A DNA stretch of 64,000 bases from Bostrychus sinensis. Taxonomy: Eukaryota; Chordata; Actinopteri; Gobiiformes; Eleotridae. The position numbers were made by a program, and so were the translations under genes. A model generated the notes under the pieces. That model was not told where the DNA came from. It did no database searches and saw only the letters and a program-made list of their open reading frames with translations. The stretch's first letter is position 1. Each line of letters opens with the position of its first letter. Shown here one piece after another: positions 23,261 through 32,696 of this stretch. Location of the stretch: contig CM036251.1 in assembly GCA_020698575.1 (NCBI GenBank), forward strand, positions 37,690,288-37,754,287, given 5' to 3'.

Positions 23261-23788
23261 TTTTTTTACATTAAATCTTTTGTCCCACTTCAGACCTACC
23301 CATAGATATAAAGTTTATTATTTTGTATATTTTTATGGCTTTTTTATATTTGACACTTTTATAGCAATTTTTATGAGAGGCCCCAAACAGGTCCCTAAGT
23401 TAATTAGTGTAGGTTTTTTTTTTTTTTTTTCCAATAATCTGTCCTTGCTCCAAAAATAAAAATGCATCAAAACCAATGTTGTTATTAATTATTGACTTAG
23501 TCAAGGCTCTAATAACTTCACCCAAAGTGATCCACTCTGCTCCATATTTTTGGATTATATGGCATTTTTTGTGTTTTCGTCATCTAAAAAATTGGGTTTT
23601 TGATGACAAAAAGGCCATAAAAACATACAAAATATTAATAAATGATAATAAACTTTATATCTATGGCTAGGTCTGAAGTGGGACAAAAGATTTCATGTGA
23701 AAAAAGTAAGAAAAAAAATGTATATTTGACACTTTTATAGCGATTTTTATGAAAGGCCCCAAACAGGTCCCTAAGTTAACGAGTGTAA
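23261..23788. repeat. Fold-back repeat with interleaved direct repeat
   Basis: The left arm (about 23,265-23,345) and right arm (about 23,613-23,708) are inverted copies around TTTTGTCCCACTTCAGACCT. Overlaid on this, a ~67 bp segment (GACACTTTTATAGC.. GGTCCCTAAGTTAA) occurs directly at 23,346-23,412 and again at 23,722-23,788, just after the right arm. The order is arm, direct repeat, spacer, inverted arm, direct repeat. No coding capacity. Confidence 0.85.
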
Positions 23789-24249
23789 GTACATTTTTAA
23801 GGTGCCCAAAGGGTTAAAGGCCTTTCAGCTGTCCAGTTTGTTGAAATGTGGCTATGTTAAATAAAAAATACTTTTCCGCGTTAATGTCTCTGTTCCTGTT
23901 CCTGTGTGTGTGTGTGTGTGTGGATATTAAGTTGCATTAAAAGTGCACTTGAATGTGTTTAATTTCAAGAGTTTGTCGTTCATTAATCAGCTGTTTAATC
24001 TGTTTCTCCAACGTGATCCTCTTCTCACTTCAGAGCAGCTCAGACGCTGCGTAAATCCCTATTGACGCTGAGCTTCACTGGATTCCTAAGAGACTCAGAG
24101 TGTTTTTGGCATTTTTTTCCACAGCAAAATGAGCCAAAATTGTCCCGCCTGTGGATATGAGCGTCTCTGGGAGTCAGTGGAACAGTGGGCGTACTGTGAT
24201 GCTGGCTGATCAATGATGATTGGGGGAACTGGCGGAAAATTTTGACAGA
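23789..24249. other. Spacer with a (GT)n microsatellite
   Basis: A (GT) run lies at about 23,904-23,922. Otherwise no feature was recognised. Confidence 0.5.
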
Positions 24250-25082
24250 CAGCAGTGAGCGCCTATAGCAGCCTGGTGTTCACCGACTTCACAGTGGCTA
24301 CCCCCAGTCACAGTTCTGGGGGTAGCTTGCTGAGCAGACGAGCTACATGGGAGCCACACTGCAACTCTACCTCTCCTTCTGGACCTAGTGTCTTCAGCAT
24401 CCCCACAAGCGACTGGACCTGGAGGGAGAACTTATCAAAGGCAGCTACATCTCCTCTTCTAATGTCGAGTGAGTCCATTACTGTAGCTATCCGCGTGAGG
24501 GCTAACTGATGTGGCTGTCCAAACTCGTCATTCAGAGTTTGCATAGTGTCGGTGAATGGTGTGGGGGAATGCAGGTAGGCGTCAGCTATGAGTTTTGCCT
24601 CTTCCAGGTGGAGGTAATCTAGGCTGTATTAGTGGCTGCCGTGACATGAAGGGCGGAAAAGCAGTCAATGCAGGGTGCTCTGCTAGCTGAGGATGAACGG
24701 CTCTAGGTGGAGGAGGAGCTACAGGACGCTTGGGAGGGGCTTTCAGCTGAGGTGGAGCAACTGCACACTGGGGCAGGTGCATTAGTGAGGTGTAGACTGG
24801 CTTACTTTGCTGGGCAGCTAAAGCCTCTCTCCTAAGAATTTGGAGCTCATTCATCATTGTGTTGAGATGTTCTAACACTGGAGCTGGAGTCTCTACTTCA
24901 CACTCAACTGGCCCGGGTGGAGGTGGGGGCCAGTCCTCTGCTCCTCTGGTGGGGGTCACTGCTTCTCTAACCGCTAACGTACGGCAACAACTATAGCGTT
25001 CATTAACACCCGTGCATGAAAAAAACGAAAGCAACAGGACAAACTCTACCAACTTAAACGTACTTTGCTCATTAACGCACAT
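24250..25082 (-). pseudogene. BEL/Pao-type retrotransposon gag fragment, broken
   Basis: Two minus-strand frames in different phases make up the fragment. The upstream one (24,582-25,082) has a proline-rich segment and LNTMMNELQILRREALAAQ. The downstream one (24,308-24,544) has HQLALTRIATVMDS, FDKFSLQVQSLVGML and CGSHVARLLSKLPPEL. This series resembles the DUF1759-type gag region of fish BEL/Pao elements, which forms the particle shell. A frameshift near 24,560 separates the pieces. No pol or LTR was found around it. Confidence 0.65.
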
Positions 25083-25386
25083 TTCTGAGAAGTAGGTAGC
25101 ACGTTAGCAATGTACAGACAGCAGGATTATAAACAGAGAGACTCCGACACACTTTTCCTCTTGAACTTTCTACCGCGAATCTTGTACGCTCCGTACGTAA
25201 TGCTACTTCAAGGACAACAGGAGAATGGGAAAATTGAGTGCTACTCAGGAAATGGCAAACTACAATATAAAACACCAATATAAAACACTTAATTTGGGGC
25301 CTTTTGTACACAGATACTCACACAGCCATAGATGGACCACCACTGTAATGTCTGTAGAATCTGTGCCACTTGACCTGGCTGCAGAT
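25083..25386. other. Spacer, nothing recognised
   Basis: Short frames only. It ends at the left terminus of the hAT-type element. Confidence 0.35.
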
Positions 25387-26337
25387 TAGAGGTAAGATCG
25401 GGCCTAAAAAATCCAGCCCGACCCAACCCAGGCCCGCGGGCATTAAAGCCCAACCCAGCCCGAGCCCGACCAATTAACTTGATTTGCAGGCCCGAGCTCG
25501 AAGCAAACCCGAAATTTCAATTTATCCCATAGTATTTTTGGCAGAAAAAAACGCAAGATTTCTTAAGGTTAAAATAATCTACATATTTTTATGATCATGA
25601 TAAATGCATTTGCACAACGAAATAACGCTGGAACACAGAATAAGAGGCCAGACAAAGAGAGTGAAAGAGAGATCTTGATGCGCACTTGTGACGGAGCGCC
25701 CCTAACCCCGTCACTCAACAGGCCTCCCTGCGCCTTTTCTTCTCCCGTTCTGGGCCCACGGGAGATGCAGGCGCTGGGAGCGGATACTACGTGGCACTTT
25801 GGCCGTGGGGCTAAGCGCGCACAAACCTTTTTACTAATGTGCGCGTGCTACCGTTTTTAACATTTGGACTTCATCACAAAATAAACATTTATATTCCCGG
25901 CTTCCCCGTTTGGAGTGCGTTCGAGGGTGCACACTCGACGCCTCTACTCCCGCACAGAAACACACACTCACACATGCCTGTGGACAAGCGCGCCCTAACA
26001 TAGACCGCGTGGTACTCACCACTGAACTGGGATGCTCTCACTCGTCCCATCCTTCTACTGAGGTGCCAACCAGAAGCGCTTCCTGCCTGCACCATAAATA
26101 GCGCATCCCGGCGCGCTTCTGGTGGTCATATGACTTAAGGGACGGGCTCATTGTATTTTATATATATATGCGGACGTAGATGTGTCTGACGCGCAGAAAA
26201 GACCATTTCTGTGGTAGTAACTGTTGGCTCATATTTGGGTAAAGTTTTCTTTGGGGACAAGGGAATAATACTTCTTAAAACCCAAAAAACCCCCATGTCC
26301 AATTTGAATGGTTTGCCCAAGGGAGGGGCTAAGGGGG

Positions 26338-26346
26338 TATTTAAAG
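26338..26346 (+). promoter_or_regulatory. Likely LTR core promoter (TATTTAAAG)
   Basis: The TATA-like box sits in a GC-rich setting (GGGGG before, GGGCC after). Transcription would start about 30 bp on, near 26,370, leaving a ~200 nt R region before the AATAAA at 26,555-26,560. An alternative TATATATATATG lies at about 26,159-26,170. Confidence 0.5.
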
Positions 26347-26554
26347 GGCCTTTTCTCCCCCTCAGAGGGTGGAGAGTGGTAACGCTGAAGGTGACTGTCT
26401 GGCTCTGGCTGTGAGTTCTTTGTGTTTGGTTTTTGGCATTGTTGTTTTTTTTTTTTGGTTTTCTTTTTTGTATATACCTATTTTTGGATATTTTTTTTTC
26501 CACTGTACATATTCTGGAACTTTGGACAATATTTCACTTTTGGGAAGGTGGTGC

Positions 26555-26560
26555 AATAAA
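26555..26560 (+). terminator. LTR polyadenylation signal
   Basis: AATAAA followed by an A-rich stretch. Its counterpart in the 3' LTR at 32,120-32,125 would end the genomic transcript. Confidence 0.7.
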
Positions 26561-26634
26561 ATGAAAAAAAAACATTTGAAGACTGAGCCATCATTCATTT
26601 TTTTTCCCAGTCCTTTTAACTGAACCCCGACATA

Positions 26635-26652
26635 TGGTGTCAGAAGTGGGAT
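26635..26652 (+). promoter_or_regulatory. Primer binding site for tRNA-Leu
   Basis: TGGTGTCAGAAGTGGGAT lies 2 bp after the 5' LTR and is the exact complement of the 3' end of vertebrate tRNA-Leu (CAA type, with CCA added). The AUG of the polyprotein (26,651) lies within the last two bases of the match. Confidence 0.88.
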
Positions 26653-29600
26653 GGCCAGTCGGAAAAGAGTGGACCACTTTCCTCCCAAACGTACTGGCTT
26701 GCGCTCTCAGCGACGGCTGAGGCGGGAAAGCATGGCTGCTGCTGCAGTCCCAGAGGAGGAGGAGGACTCCTGGGCATCTGAGTTTGAGGAGCCGGAAAAG
26801 CCCACTGCAGCACCACCACGGACCGCTCCCTCTGCTGGAAGGCCGGCATCAAATCCGGGAGAAGAGCTGGTGGACCTAATGAGGAACTTTCTAGCCGGAC
26901 AGCAGCGACGAGAGGAGGGACTTATGGCGCAATTACAGGAACTCAAAGCCGCACTGCCACGAGCCACACAGCCAGGTGGGGGCATTGCTGTGACACCACC
27001 CCATGCGGAGGTTACCGGAACCACCTGGACAGCGGTTAGCCCCAGACTGGACCTGCCAACACCAGCACCACGGCGGCAGCGTAGCACCCCTTCCCAGGTG
27101 CGCGACCCTGAGGCCAGCGCCGTCAGTCACAGACCAGAGCCTCCAAGAGCTGATGTGTGCCACTACAGCGACCCCAAGATTCCCCAGTTTCAGATGGGTG
27201 AGGACATAGAGAACTACCTCCTCCGCTTTGAACGGATTGCTCGGACCTGGGGTTGGCCAGAGAATGAGTGGGCGTGCCGGCTCGTTCCATTGCTCAGCGG
27301 AAAGGCATTGGAGGCCTACACGGCAATGGATGAGGACCGAGCCCACTCCTACAGTGACCTCCGGGCTGCGCTCTTGGCCAAGTTCGACATCTCTCCGGAG
27401 ACCTATAGGCAGCAGTTTCGGTCCAGTGCTGTACCACCTGGTGAGAACCCAACAGAGACCTATCATCGTCTGAAGGGCCTCTACCGCCGTTGGATCCGGC
27501 CTGAGCAGCACTCCAAGGAGGAGATAGGTGAGGCCATTATCCTGGAACAGCTGCTGCGTGTGCTTCCCTCTGAGGCACGAACGTGGGTAAAGGAGCATGA
27601 GCCCACGAACGGACAAGCCGCTGCCAAGCTTGCTCTTCAGTACCTCAATGCCCGAAGAGGAGGCCCAGCAGCGTACCATGGTGGCCCAGGACGACAGTCC
27701 ACAACGCAGCCCAGGCCAGCAGCCAGGTCTCACCAAGAGCCCTCAGGAAACCTAGTGCCTGCACCAAACCAGCGAGGCATGGGTAAGGAGCTTATCTGTT
27801 TTTATTGCCAGCAGCCAGGCCACAAAGCATCTCTGTGCCCCATCCGCAAAGCTAAACTTACGGGTGCCTGTTACACTCCCCGTGCAGAGGACACAAGCTA
27901 TACAGGGAAGCGCCAGCGTTTTAAAAATGTTACCATCAATGGCCAACCTGTGACTGCTATGGTGGACTCTGGGAGCTTTACGTCACTGGTTCGGAGGGAC
28001 CTGGTGCCAGTGGAAGTCATAGATTATGGCCAACAGCAGGACCTTCTATGTGTACATGGGGACAAGCATTCCTATCCTACTGCGGATTTGACAGTAGTTG
28101 TTAATGAACAGCCATATTTGTTAACTGTGGGGGTAGTGGAGAAATTACCTGTGGCAGCCATTTTGGGCTGGGACTTGCCTGTACTATTGGACGTGCTGCT
28201 GGAATATGGGGAAATGGGCAGGGACTGTGGGAAGGATGTGGCCTGTCCGGTAACCACTCGGGCCCAGGCCAAAGCTGGTGGTCAGGCCTGCTCAGCTCGA
28301 AATAGTGGGCCGAGTGAAGCTGACACTCAGGGGTCCATAGAGCTGGATCCTGGTGGCGACCCCTTTGCTACCCTGGATAGTGAACTGTTTGAGGGTGGCA
28401 CAAAGGGGCCACGAAAATCTCGCCGCCAGCGCCGTTTTGAAAAGGCACTGAAATTGGAGGAGCCCGAGGGTAAAATGACTGGTATCAAGGACTTGTGGGA
28501 GGTGCCAAAAGACATTGGGGCTTTGCAAAGGGCAGATGGGACTCTCGAGCCGTTGTTTGCTAAAGTGGTTGCAGGGTTGAAAATGTCAAAAGGGTACAAA
28601 GAGTCTTTTGTTGTGGAAAACAATGTTTTGTATGCTGTATCAAATGACGCTAAGCGCCTTGTGGTACCTGAATCCTGTCGGCAGCTAGTCATGTACCTGG
28701 CACACACCTTGCCTTGGGCAGGACATTTGGGCCGCAACAAAACATACATGCGCATTAGCTCCAGATTTTACTGGCCCTCTATGTATGTTGATGTACAGAC
28801 ATATTGTAACACCTGCCCCACGTGCCAGAGAACATGTTATCTGAGGAAATCAGATCGGGCCTACCTTCAACCTCTGCCGATTATTTCCACCCCATTTCAA
28901 CGGATAGCTATGGACATTGTCGGCCCATTAGTAAAGAGCAGTCGGGGTCACCAGTATATTCTAGTCATTTGTGATTATGCTACACGGTTCCCTGAGGCCT
29001 TTCCTTTGCATACTGTCACTGCACCTGCTGTACTGCGTTGTCTTGTCCAGTTGTTTTCCAGGGTTGGGATCCCGGACGAGATCGTGACAGACCAGGGCAC
29101 CAACTTCACCTCCCGGCTTATGCAGCTCTTCCACCGCCAGCTGGGGATTTCGGCAATTAAGACCACGCCATACCATCCCCAGACAGATGGCTTGGTTGAG
29201 CGCTTCAACCAAACACTCAAGAAGATGCTGCGCAAGTTTGTGGAGGACACTGGCCGAGACTGGGACCGGTGGCTGCCATTCCTTCTGTTCGCCTACCGGG
29301 AGGTTCCTCAGGCTTCCACTGGTTTCTCCCCGTTCGAGCTCCTGTATGGCTGGGAGGTCCAGGGCCCACTGGATTTGTTGCTGAAGACCTGGGAGGTGCC
29401 TTCACCATCATCCAGTGACCGGGGCGTGGTCCAGTATGTGCTCGAGATGCGGGAACGTTTGGCGAGGTACCGGGAGGAGGCTGAACTCAACCTGCGGGAA
29501 GCCCAGCAGATCCAGAAGACGTGGTACGACCGCCAAGCCAGACACCGGGTGTTCCAGCCTGGCCAAAAGGTCATGTTACTCCTGCCATCTTCCAACTGCA

Positions 29601-31270
29601 AGCTGCTGGCCAAGTGGCAAGGTCCATACACAGTCCTCCGGAAGATGGGCCCTGTGACCTACGAGATCCACTTGCCGGACAAGAAGAGGCAGAAGCAAAC
29701 CTACCACATCAACCTTCTGAAGGAATGGAAGGAGGCCCCAATCCAGGTCCCTATGACGTCCTTACTGGTGACGAAGGTGGATGTAGAAGAGGAGGAGGTC
29801 AGCTTAGAAGACCTCACTAACACCACCGCTCCTGCACTGGACCACCTCGCCCCAGACCAGTCGACGCAGCTCTGCCAGGTGTTCCAGACCGTCTCCAGCT
29901 TGTTTACCGCTAACCCAGGGAGGACTGCCTTGGTTGAGCACGTCATCAGGCTCAAAGATGGACAACCCATCCGTCAGCGGTCCTACCGAGTGCCCCAACA
30001 TCTGGTTGCAGAACTCCTGAAAGAGGTGGAAGAGATGCAGCGCCTGGGGGTGATCGAGCCATCCAAGTCCGAGTGGTGCAGTCCAGTGGTCATTGTGGTC
30101 AAGAAGGATGGCTCCCTCCGCATCTGCATCGACTTCAGAAAGCTCAACGCCATCTCTGCGTTTGACGCCTACCCAATGCCCCGAATTGATGACCTACTGG
30201 AGAAGATTGGCCGGGCCAGGTTCATCACCACCCTCGACCTCTGCAAGGGCTACTGGCAGGTGCCCCTGGAGTTGTCCAGCCGCCCTTACACCGCTTTCCA
30301 AACCCCTGCTGGACTCTTCCAGTTTACTGTGATGCCCTTTGGTCTCCATGGAGCACCCGCCACCTTCCAGAGGCTGATGGACCAGGTTCTGCGGGGATGT
30401 GAGGACTGCAGTGCGGCCTACTTGGATGATGTGGTCATCTATAGTGACACTTGGGAGGAGCACCTATGCCACCTGGAACGGGTCCTTGGCAAGATCCAAC
30501 AGGCAGGACTGACACTGAATCCGGCCAAGTGTCAGTGGGCCAAGGAAGAAGCACAGTACCTGGGCTACCAGCTGGGACGAGGCGAGGTCCGACCACAAGT
30601 GAACAAGGTGGAGGCCATTCGCAACTGCCCTCGGCCCCGAACCAAGAAGGAGGTGAGGTCCTTCCTGGGGCTGGCCGGCTGGTACAGGAGATTTGTTCCG
30701 CAGTTTGCGAGCATTGCAGCTCCACTTACAGCCCTGACAGCGAAGGACCAGAGGAATCCTGTGGTCTGGACTGAAGACTGCGAGAGCGCCTTCAGGACCT
30801 TGAAAATCTGCCTGTGTTCTGCGCCAGTGCTGAGAAGTCCAGATTTCAGCAAGAGGTTCCTTGTTCAGACCGATGCCTCTGCTGTCGGACTTGGTGCAGT
30901 CCTGGCCCAAGGTGACCCTGGGGAGGAACGCCCTGTCCTGTACCTGAGTCGGAAGCTGTTGCCACGTGAGACCAGGTACTCCACGGTGGAGAAGGAGGGC
31001 CTGGCCATAAAGTGGGCCCTGGAGAGCTTAAAATACTACCTGCTGGGGAGGGAGTTCGACCTGGAGACTGACCACCGTGCTCTAACCTGGATCAACTCCA
31101 TGAAGGACAGCAACTGCCGCCTCACTCGCTGGTACCTCTCCCTCCAGCCGTTCCAGTTCACGGTTCGCCATCGAGCTGGAAGGACCAATGTTGTGGCAGA
31201 CTTCCTCTCCAGGTTGCCGCACCTCGTCAACCTCAGAGAGGAGGGGGGTGATGTGACGGAGCGCCCCTAA
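26651..31270 (+). CDS. Gmr1-like Gag-Pol polyprotein (gag, protease, integrase, RT, RNase H)
   Basis: One uninterrupted frame of 1,539 codons. Residues ~1-380 are Gag: a capsid region whose residues ~246-336 (from SPETYRQQFR to ALQYLNAR) look like a SCAN domain, then a CCHC knuckle CFYCQQPGHKASLC at ~383. Protease: VDSGSFTSLV at ~438. Integrase: HHCC zinc domain (H685, H692, C722, C725), then DDE residues D755, D814, E850 (35 residues between D and E) and a GPY/F module at ~988-1000. Reverse transcriptase: D1196 in TTLDLCKGYW and YLDD at 1257-1260. RNase H: D1408, E1447 or E1449, D1474. All catalytic residues are present. Gag and Pol share one frame with no shift. The first ATG, which overlaps the primer site, is taken as the start; M28 (26,732) is an alternative. 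The stop lies 19 bp inside the 3' LTR. No chromodomain is seen. Confidence 0.97.
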   Translation: MASRKRVDHFPPKRTGLRSQRRLRRESMAAAAVPEEEEDSWASEFEEPEKPTAAPPRTAPSAGRPASNPGEELVDLMRNFLAGQQRREEGLMAQLQELKAALPRATQPGGGIAVTPPHAEVTGTTWTAVSPRLDLPTPAPRRQRSTPSQVRDPEASAVSHRPEPPRADVCHYSDPKIPQFQMGEDIENYLLRFERIARTWGWPENEWACRLVPLLSGKALEAYTAMDEDRAHSYSDLRAALLAKFDISPETYRQQFRSSAVPPGENPTETYHRLKGLYRRWIRPEQHSKEEIGEAIILEQLLRVLPSEARTWVKEHEPTNGQAAAKLALQYLNARRGGPAAYHGGPGRQSTTQPRPAARSHQEPSGNLVPAPNQRGMGKELICFYCQQPGHKASLCPIRKAKLTGACYTPRAEDTSYTGKRQRFKNVTINGQPVTAMVDSGSFTSLVRRDLVPVEVIDYGQQQDLLCVHGDKHSYPTADLTVVVNEQPYLLTVGVVEKLPVAAILGWDLPVLLDVLLEYGEMGRDCGKDVACPVTTRAQAKAGGQACSARNSGPSEADTQGSIELDPGGDPFATLDSELFEGGTKGPRKSRRQRRFEKALKLEEPEGKMTGIKDLWEVPKDIGALQRADGTLEPLFAKVVAGLKMSKGYKESFVVENNVLYAVSNDAKRLVVPESCRQLVMYLAHTLPWAGHLGRNKTYMRISSRFYWPSMYVDVQTYCNTCPTCQRTCYLRKSDRAYLQPLPIISTPFQRIAMDIVGPLVKSSRGHQYILVICDYATRFPEAFPLHTVTAPAVLRCLVQLFSRVGIPDEIVTDQGTNFTSRLMQLFHRQLGISAIKTTPYHPQTDGLVERFNQTLKKMLRKFVEDTGRDWDRWLPFLLFAYREVPQASTGFSPFELLYGWEVQGPLDLLLKTWEVPSPSSSDRGVVQYVLEMRERLARYREEAELNLREAQQIQKTWYDRQARHRVFQPGQKVMLLLPSSNCKLLAKWQGPYTVLRKMGPVTYEIHLPDKKRQKQTYHINLLKEWKEAPIQVPMTSLLVTKVDVEEEEVSLEDLTNTTAPALDHLAPDQSTQLCQVFQTVSSLFTANPGRTALVEHVIRLKDGQPIRQRSYRVPQHLVAELLKEVEEMQRLGVIEPSKSEWCSPVVIVVKKDGSLRICIDFRKLNAISAFDAYPMPRIDDLLEKIGRARFITTLDLCKGYWQVPLELSSRPYTAFQTPAGLFQFTVMPFGLHGAPATFQRLMDQVLRGCEDCSAAYLDDVVIYSDTWEEHLCHLERVLGKIQQAGLTLNPAKCQWAKEEAQYLGYQLGRGEVRPQVNKVEAIRNCPRPRTKKEVRSFLGLAGWYRRFVPQFASIAAPLTALTAKDQRNPVVWTEDCESAFRTLKICLCSAPVLRSPDFSKRFLVQTDASAVGLGAVLAQGDPGEERPVLYLSRKLLPRETRYSTVEKEGLAIKWALESLKYYLLGREFDLETDHRALTWINSMKDSNCRLTRWYLSLQPFQFTVRHRAGRTNVVADFLSRLPHLVNLREEGGDVTERP
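31235..31251 (+). promoter_or_regulatory. Polypurine tract of the Gmr1-like element
   Basis: AGAGAGGAGGGGGGTGA lies directly before the 3' LTR and primes plus-strand DNA synthesis. It is also coding, being part of the last ~12 codons of the polyprotein. Confidence 0.85.
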
Positions 31271-32197
31271 CCCCGTCACTCAACAGGCCTCCCTGCGCCT
31301 TTTCTTCTCCCGTTCTGGGCCCACGGGAGATGCAGGCGCTGGGAGCGGATACTACGTGGCACTTTGGCCGTGGGGCTAAGCGCGCACAAACCTTTTTACT
31401 AATGTGCGCGTGCTACCGTTTTTAACATTTGGACTTCATCACAAAATAAACATTTATATTCCCGGCTTCCCCGTTTGGAGTGCGTTCGAGGGTGCACACT
31501 CGACGCCTCTACTCCCGCACAGAAACACACACTCACACATGCCTGTGGACAAGCGCGCCCTAACATAGACCGCGTGGTACTCACCACTGAACTGGGATGC
31601 TCTCACTCGTCCCATCCTTCTACTGAGGTGCCAACCAGAAGCGCTTCCTGCCTGCACCATAAATAGCGCATCCCGGCGCGCTTCTGGTGGTCATATGACT
31701 TAAGGGACGGGCTCATTGTATTTTATATATATATGCGGACGTAGATGTGTCTGACGCGCAGAAAAGACCATTTCTGTGGTAGTAACTGTTGGCTCATATT
31801 TGGGTAAAGTTTTCTTTGGGGACAAGGGAATAATACTTCTTAAAACCCAAAAAACCCCCATGTCCAATTTGAATGGTTTGCCCAAGGGAGGGGCTAAGGG
31901 GGTATTTAAAGGGCCTTTTCTCCCCCTCAGAGGGTGGAGAGTGGTAACGCTGAAGGTGACTGTCTGGCTCTGGCTGTGAGTTCTTTGTGTTTGGTTTTTG
32001 GCATTGTTGTTTTTTTTTTTTGGTTTTCTTTTTTGTATATACCTATTTTTGGATATTTTTTTTTCCACTGTACATATTCTGGAACTTTGGACAATATTTC
32101 ACTTTTGGGAAGGTGGTGCAATAAAATGAAAAAAAAACATTTGAAGACTGAGCCATCATTCATTTTTTTTCCCAGTCCTTTTAACTGAACCCCGACA
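31252..32197 (+). repeat. 3' LTR (946 bp)
   Basis: Same sequence as 25,687-26,632 as far as I can read it. It starts TGTGACGGAGCG and ends CCCCGACA, followed by the target duplication GCACT. It supplies the last codons and the stop of the polyprotein gene. Confidence 0.96.
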
Positions 32198-32696
32198 GCA
32201 CTCGCTTAATTACGCGGAGAAATACTGCAGCCTCACTCTTACCGGCGGTGCGTGTTTGCCTTTTCAGTTCCCCTGTCTTAAGTTTATCCTTGACTTCTTG
32301 CTGCTCCATATCAGGGATACCTAAACAAAATAGATGCAAACTTGCGGAGGGAAGATTACATTCACGACACGTGCGCAAAGCGTGCCCTGGCTCTGCGCTT
32401 CCTGTTTAGTAGTAGTTATATAGCAATTACCTTACAGCGCCTTCTCTGTTTTAACCAAATTATTTATTTATAACAAGTATTCCTTAGTTTAGTATCCACA
32501 CATCGTTTTAGTATACATTTTTATAAACATATATTTATTAAAAAAGTCAGCGAGAGAGAAGCCCGGCCCGACCCGACCCGAACGTAATGATTGTCATTTT
32601 AGTCCCGACCCGAATTTCGGGCCGGGTTGGGCTCGGACTCGGGCTTAAGATCTTACCTCTAGAAGAAGGTACCTTTTCACCTGTGTGAAAAAAGTA

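Larger units (their letters stand above)
25687..26632 (+). repeat. 5' LTR (946 bp)
   Basis: It begins TGTGACGGAGCG and ends CCCCGACA. It carries a likely TATA box at 26,338 and an AATAAA at 26,555, giving U3, R and U5 in order. Frames read in either LTR are identical between the two copies. Confidence 0.96.
25687..32197 (+). mobile_element. Complete Gmr1-like Ty3/gypsy retrotransposon
   Basis: A 6,511 bp element: 946 bp LTR, tRNA-Leu primer site, one long gag-pol frame, polypurine tract, 946 bp LTR. It is flanked by the 5 bp duplication GCACT (25,682-25,686 and 32,198-32,202). The pol order is protease, integrase, reverse transcriptase, RNase H. This copia-like order within a gypsy-type pol defines the Gmr1-like group, first described from cod and found in other deuterostomes. 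The two LTRs line up at a constant offset of 5,565 bp with no difference that I could find, so insertion is recent. Everything visible for autonomous transposition is intact. Confidence 0.96.
25387..32661. mobile_element. hAT-type non-autonomous element split by the Gmr1-like retrotransposon
   Basis: The left end is TAGAGGTAAGATC and the right end its exact inverse GATCTTACCTCTA. Both are followed inward by CCCGACCC/GGGTCGGG-rich subterminal tracts. The TAGAG start fits the hAT terminal consensus. Removing the LTR retrotransposon and one 5 bp duplication leaves about 760 bp with no transposase frame. The outer flanking 8-mers (CTGCAGAT and GAAGAAGG) differ. The right flank is also exactly where homology to the downstream tandem array begins. 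Confidence 0.75.
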
